NCBI GenBank assembly: GCA_964368275.1
Contig: CAYJAQ010000002.1
Location: 1 to 59,254, forward strand
Direction: 5' to 3'
DNA: 59,254 nucleotides
Source of the DNA: CAYJAQ01 sp964368275
Lineage (GTDB): Bacteria; Bacillota_I; Bacilli_A; ML615J-28; CAG-313
Program-made: the position numbers and the translations under genes
Notes under the pieces: generated by a model
What the model saw: only the letters and a program-made list of their open reading frames with translations
Told to the model about the DNA's origin: nothing
Database searches by the model: none
Shown: piece after piece, positions 58,276 through 59,254 of the stretch
How positions within the stretch are numbered: the first letter of the stretch is position 1
How the letters are laid out: the number at the start of each line of letters is the position of its first letter

Positions 58276-58330
58276 AGTATATCATGTTTCTAAAATAAAA
58301 ACAAGTGTTTTCATAATTAAAACACTTGTT
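58276..58330 (-). promoter_or_regulatory. promoter and operator-like palindrome of the threonine operon
   Basis: Minus strand TTGTTT (58299-58304), a 17-nt spacer and TATACT (58276-58281). A 12-bp inverted repeat AACAAGTGTTTT/AAAACACTTGTT (58300-58330, 7-nt centre) overlaps the -35. No gene reads into it from the right on the minus strand, so it looks like an operator, possibly for the ThrR-like protein. Confidence 0.6.
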
Positions 58331-58396
58331 AAAAATATACAAAAAATGCATTGTATATTTAAACGAGATCTTATCACAATAAAAACGAGGGATATT

Positions 58397-59101
58397 ATGA
58401 ATTTATTTTTAAAAATCAATTTATTTATCATGGCTTTTAGTGGTATTAGTGGTGCCTTCTTTTCTTCACGACGTTCCCGTGGAATTGATAGTTTACGTTT
58501 CTTCACCAATCAATCAAACCTTATTATCGTCATTACGACCTTTATTTATTTAGTATTTGCCATTTTAAATAGCCAAAATATTTTAATACATAGCCAATTT
58601 TTCTATTTCGTCAGAATGCAAAGTATTGTCGCTATAATTATTACATTTAGCGTTTTTAACTTTATTATTCTACCTGCTACAAGTAAACGTGAAAGAAATA
58701 AAGATCCTATTAATAAACCCTATAAACGTTCTTTCAAAGTCTCAAGTGGACTAGTAGCTAATATTATTCTTCATTATCTAGTTCCGACTTTAGCGACACT
58801 TGATTTTATCATTTATGACAATCATACTTTAATTAGTTGGTGGATGCCGTTAGCTTGCCTTATTTATCCGCTTCTGTATTATTTATCAAGCATACTACTT
58901 GCCCAAATTAGTAAGCCATTCGAAACAGTCGAAGGCAAAAGGGAACGTTTCCCATACTTCTTCTTTGATAAAGAAAAGATAGGTTGGCTAAAAGGTGGTA
59001 GTTATAATTCTCGCCTTGGTGTTATTCCTTTCTTTTTCATTATTCTATTCAGCGTAGTTGGTGTATCATATGGCCTATATGCCATTTTAATTCATCTATA
59101 A
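58397..59101 (+). CDS. Pr6Pr-family membrane protein
   Basis: A 234-residue protein with about six helices. FFTNQSNLIIVITTFIYLV, HYLVPTLATLDFIIYD and the RFPYFFFD stretch are typical of Pr6Pr proteins, whose function is unknown. CGAGGG lies six bases before the chosen ATG; a longer frame begins inside the shared intergenic region and is rejected. It diverges from the threonine operon across the palindrome. Confidence 0.8.
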   Translation: MNLFLKINLFIMAFSGISGAFFSSRRSRGIDSLRFFTNQSNLIIVITTFIYLVFAILNSQNILIHSQFFYFVRMQSIVAIIITFSVFNFIILPATSKRERNKDPINKPYKRSFKVSSGLVANIILHYLVPTLATLDFIIYDNHTLISWWMPLACLIYPLLYYLSSILLAQISKPFETVEGKRERFPYFFFDKEKIGWLKGGSYNSRLGVIPFFFIILFSVVGVSYGLYAILIHL

Positions 59102-59109
59102 AACAAAGC

Positions 59110-59135
59110 AAAAACACATCGCCCGATGTGTTTTT
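59110..59135 (+). terminator. terminator of the Pr6Pr gene
   Basis: An 11-bp stem AAAAACACATC/GATGTGTTTTT with loop GCCC; the T run lies in the 3' arm. Confidence 0.8.
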
Positions 59136-59152
59136 GTTCATAATTTAGGTAA

Positions 59153-59217
59153 GTCAAGAATTCTACTGAAAAGTGGACCTGTCAAAAACTCTACTGATTA
59201 TCAGTAGAATTCTTGAC
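59153..59217. mobile_element. inverted and direct terminal repeats, probable insertion-sequence end
   Basis: GTCAAGAATTCTACTGA (59153-59169) recurs as an exact inverted copy (59201-59217), and a third copy with two changes lies between them in direct orientation (59181-59197). The intervening AAAGTGGACCTGTC resembles ends of IS21-like elements with multiple terminal repeats. No transposase gene is visible before the window ends, so it is either an element edge or a remnant. Confidence 0.5.
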
Positions 59218-59254
59218 AGCCATTTTTTTTGCATAAAAAAATGTCCTTTGTTAT

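Overview
The window is AT-rich DNA from an endospore-forming member of the Firmicutes (Bacilli-like). The evidence is a sporulation block with dacF, spoIIAA, spoIIAB, sigF, spoVAC, spoVAD and spoVAE in the Bacillus subtilis order, RNase J, LytTR/DUF3021 and UPF0735 family proteins, many lipoproteins with a lipobox, and GGAGG or AGGTGA ribosome binding sites. TGA is used as a stop and TGG for Trp, so the Mycoplasma code does not apply despite the AT richness. I cannot place it below class level; uncultured gut-type Bacilli or Erysipelotrichia-like lineages would fit. Nearly all genes lie on the minus strand.

Layout, left to right. 1-5.1 kb: a cut ABC-F ATPase, a GNAT enzyme, and an HtrA lipoprotein protease in one operon with its probable response regulator and histidine kinase. 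5.2-6.5 kb (plus): tRNA-Thr(GGT) transcribed into rarA. 6.6-12 kb: a leucine-rich-repeat lipoprotein, an FtsK/SpoIIIE-like protein whose motor motifs have decayed, ribosomal protein L33, an unknown protein and RNase J. 12-16.5 kb: the sporulation block. 16.7-19.2 kb: pnuC behind an attenuator-like leader, ung and a lipid kinase. 19.3-28 kb: an NMT1-type ABC importer, a small lipoprotein, a cation P-type ATPase, a class I amidotransferase (plus) and an EF-G paralogue. 28.2-34.5 kb (plus): a WG-repeat lipoprotein with two paralogous ATPase-permease fusions. 34.5-42.8 kb: a LytTR/DUF3021/membrane protein/pullulanase operon, a DUF308 plus radical SAM pair, and a Zn-type ArsR/P-type ATPase operon. 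42.8-48.6 kb: two amino-acid ABC importers with unlike RNA sensors. 48.6-51 kb: an HPt protein and a REC-PAS-GGDEF-EAL protein. 51.1-58.3 kb: a tightly overlapping threonine operon. The right end holds a Pr6Pr-type membrane protein and repeats like an insertion-sequence end.

The most notable part is the amino-acid region. A COG2984-type importer is preceded by a 23-codon leader peptide with six consecutive Tyr codons, followed by mutually exclusive hairpins ending in a terminator. This is a trp-style attenuator, but for tyrosine, in a lineage where T-boxes usually do this job. The next importer carries a lysine riboswitch. The threonine operon encodes its own ThrR-like ACT regulator and a fused threonine synthase-homoserine kinase. 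Three different amino-acid sensing strategies therefore lie within about 13 kb. Other second-look items are the dead FtsK-like protein, the pnuC leader, tRNA-rarA co-transcription, and hairpins that bury ribosome binding sites before spoVAC and before the gene following RNase J.
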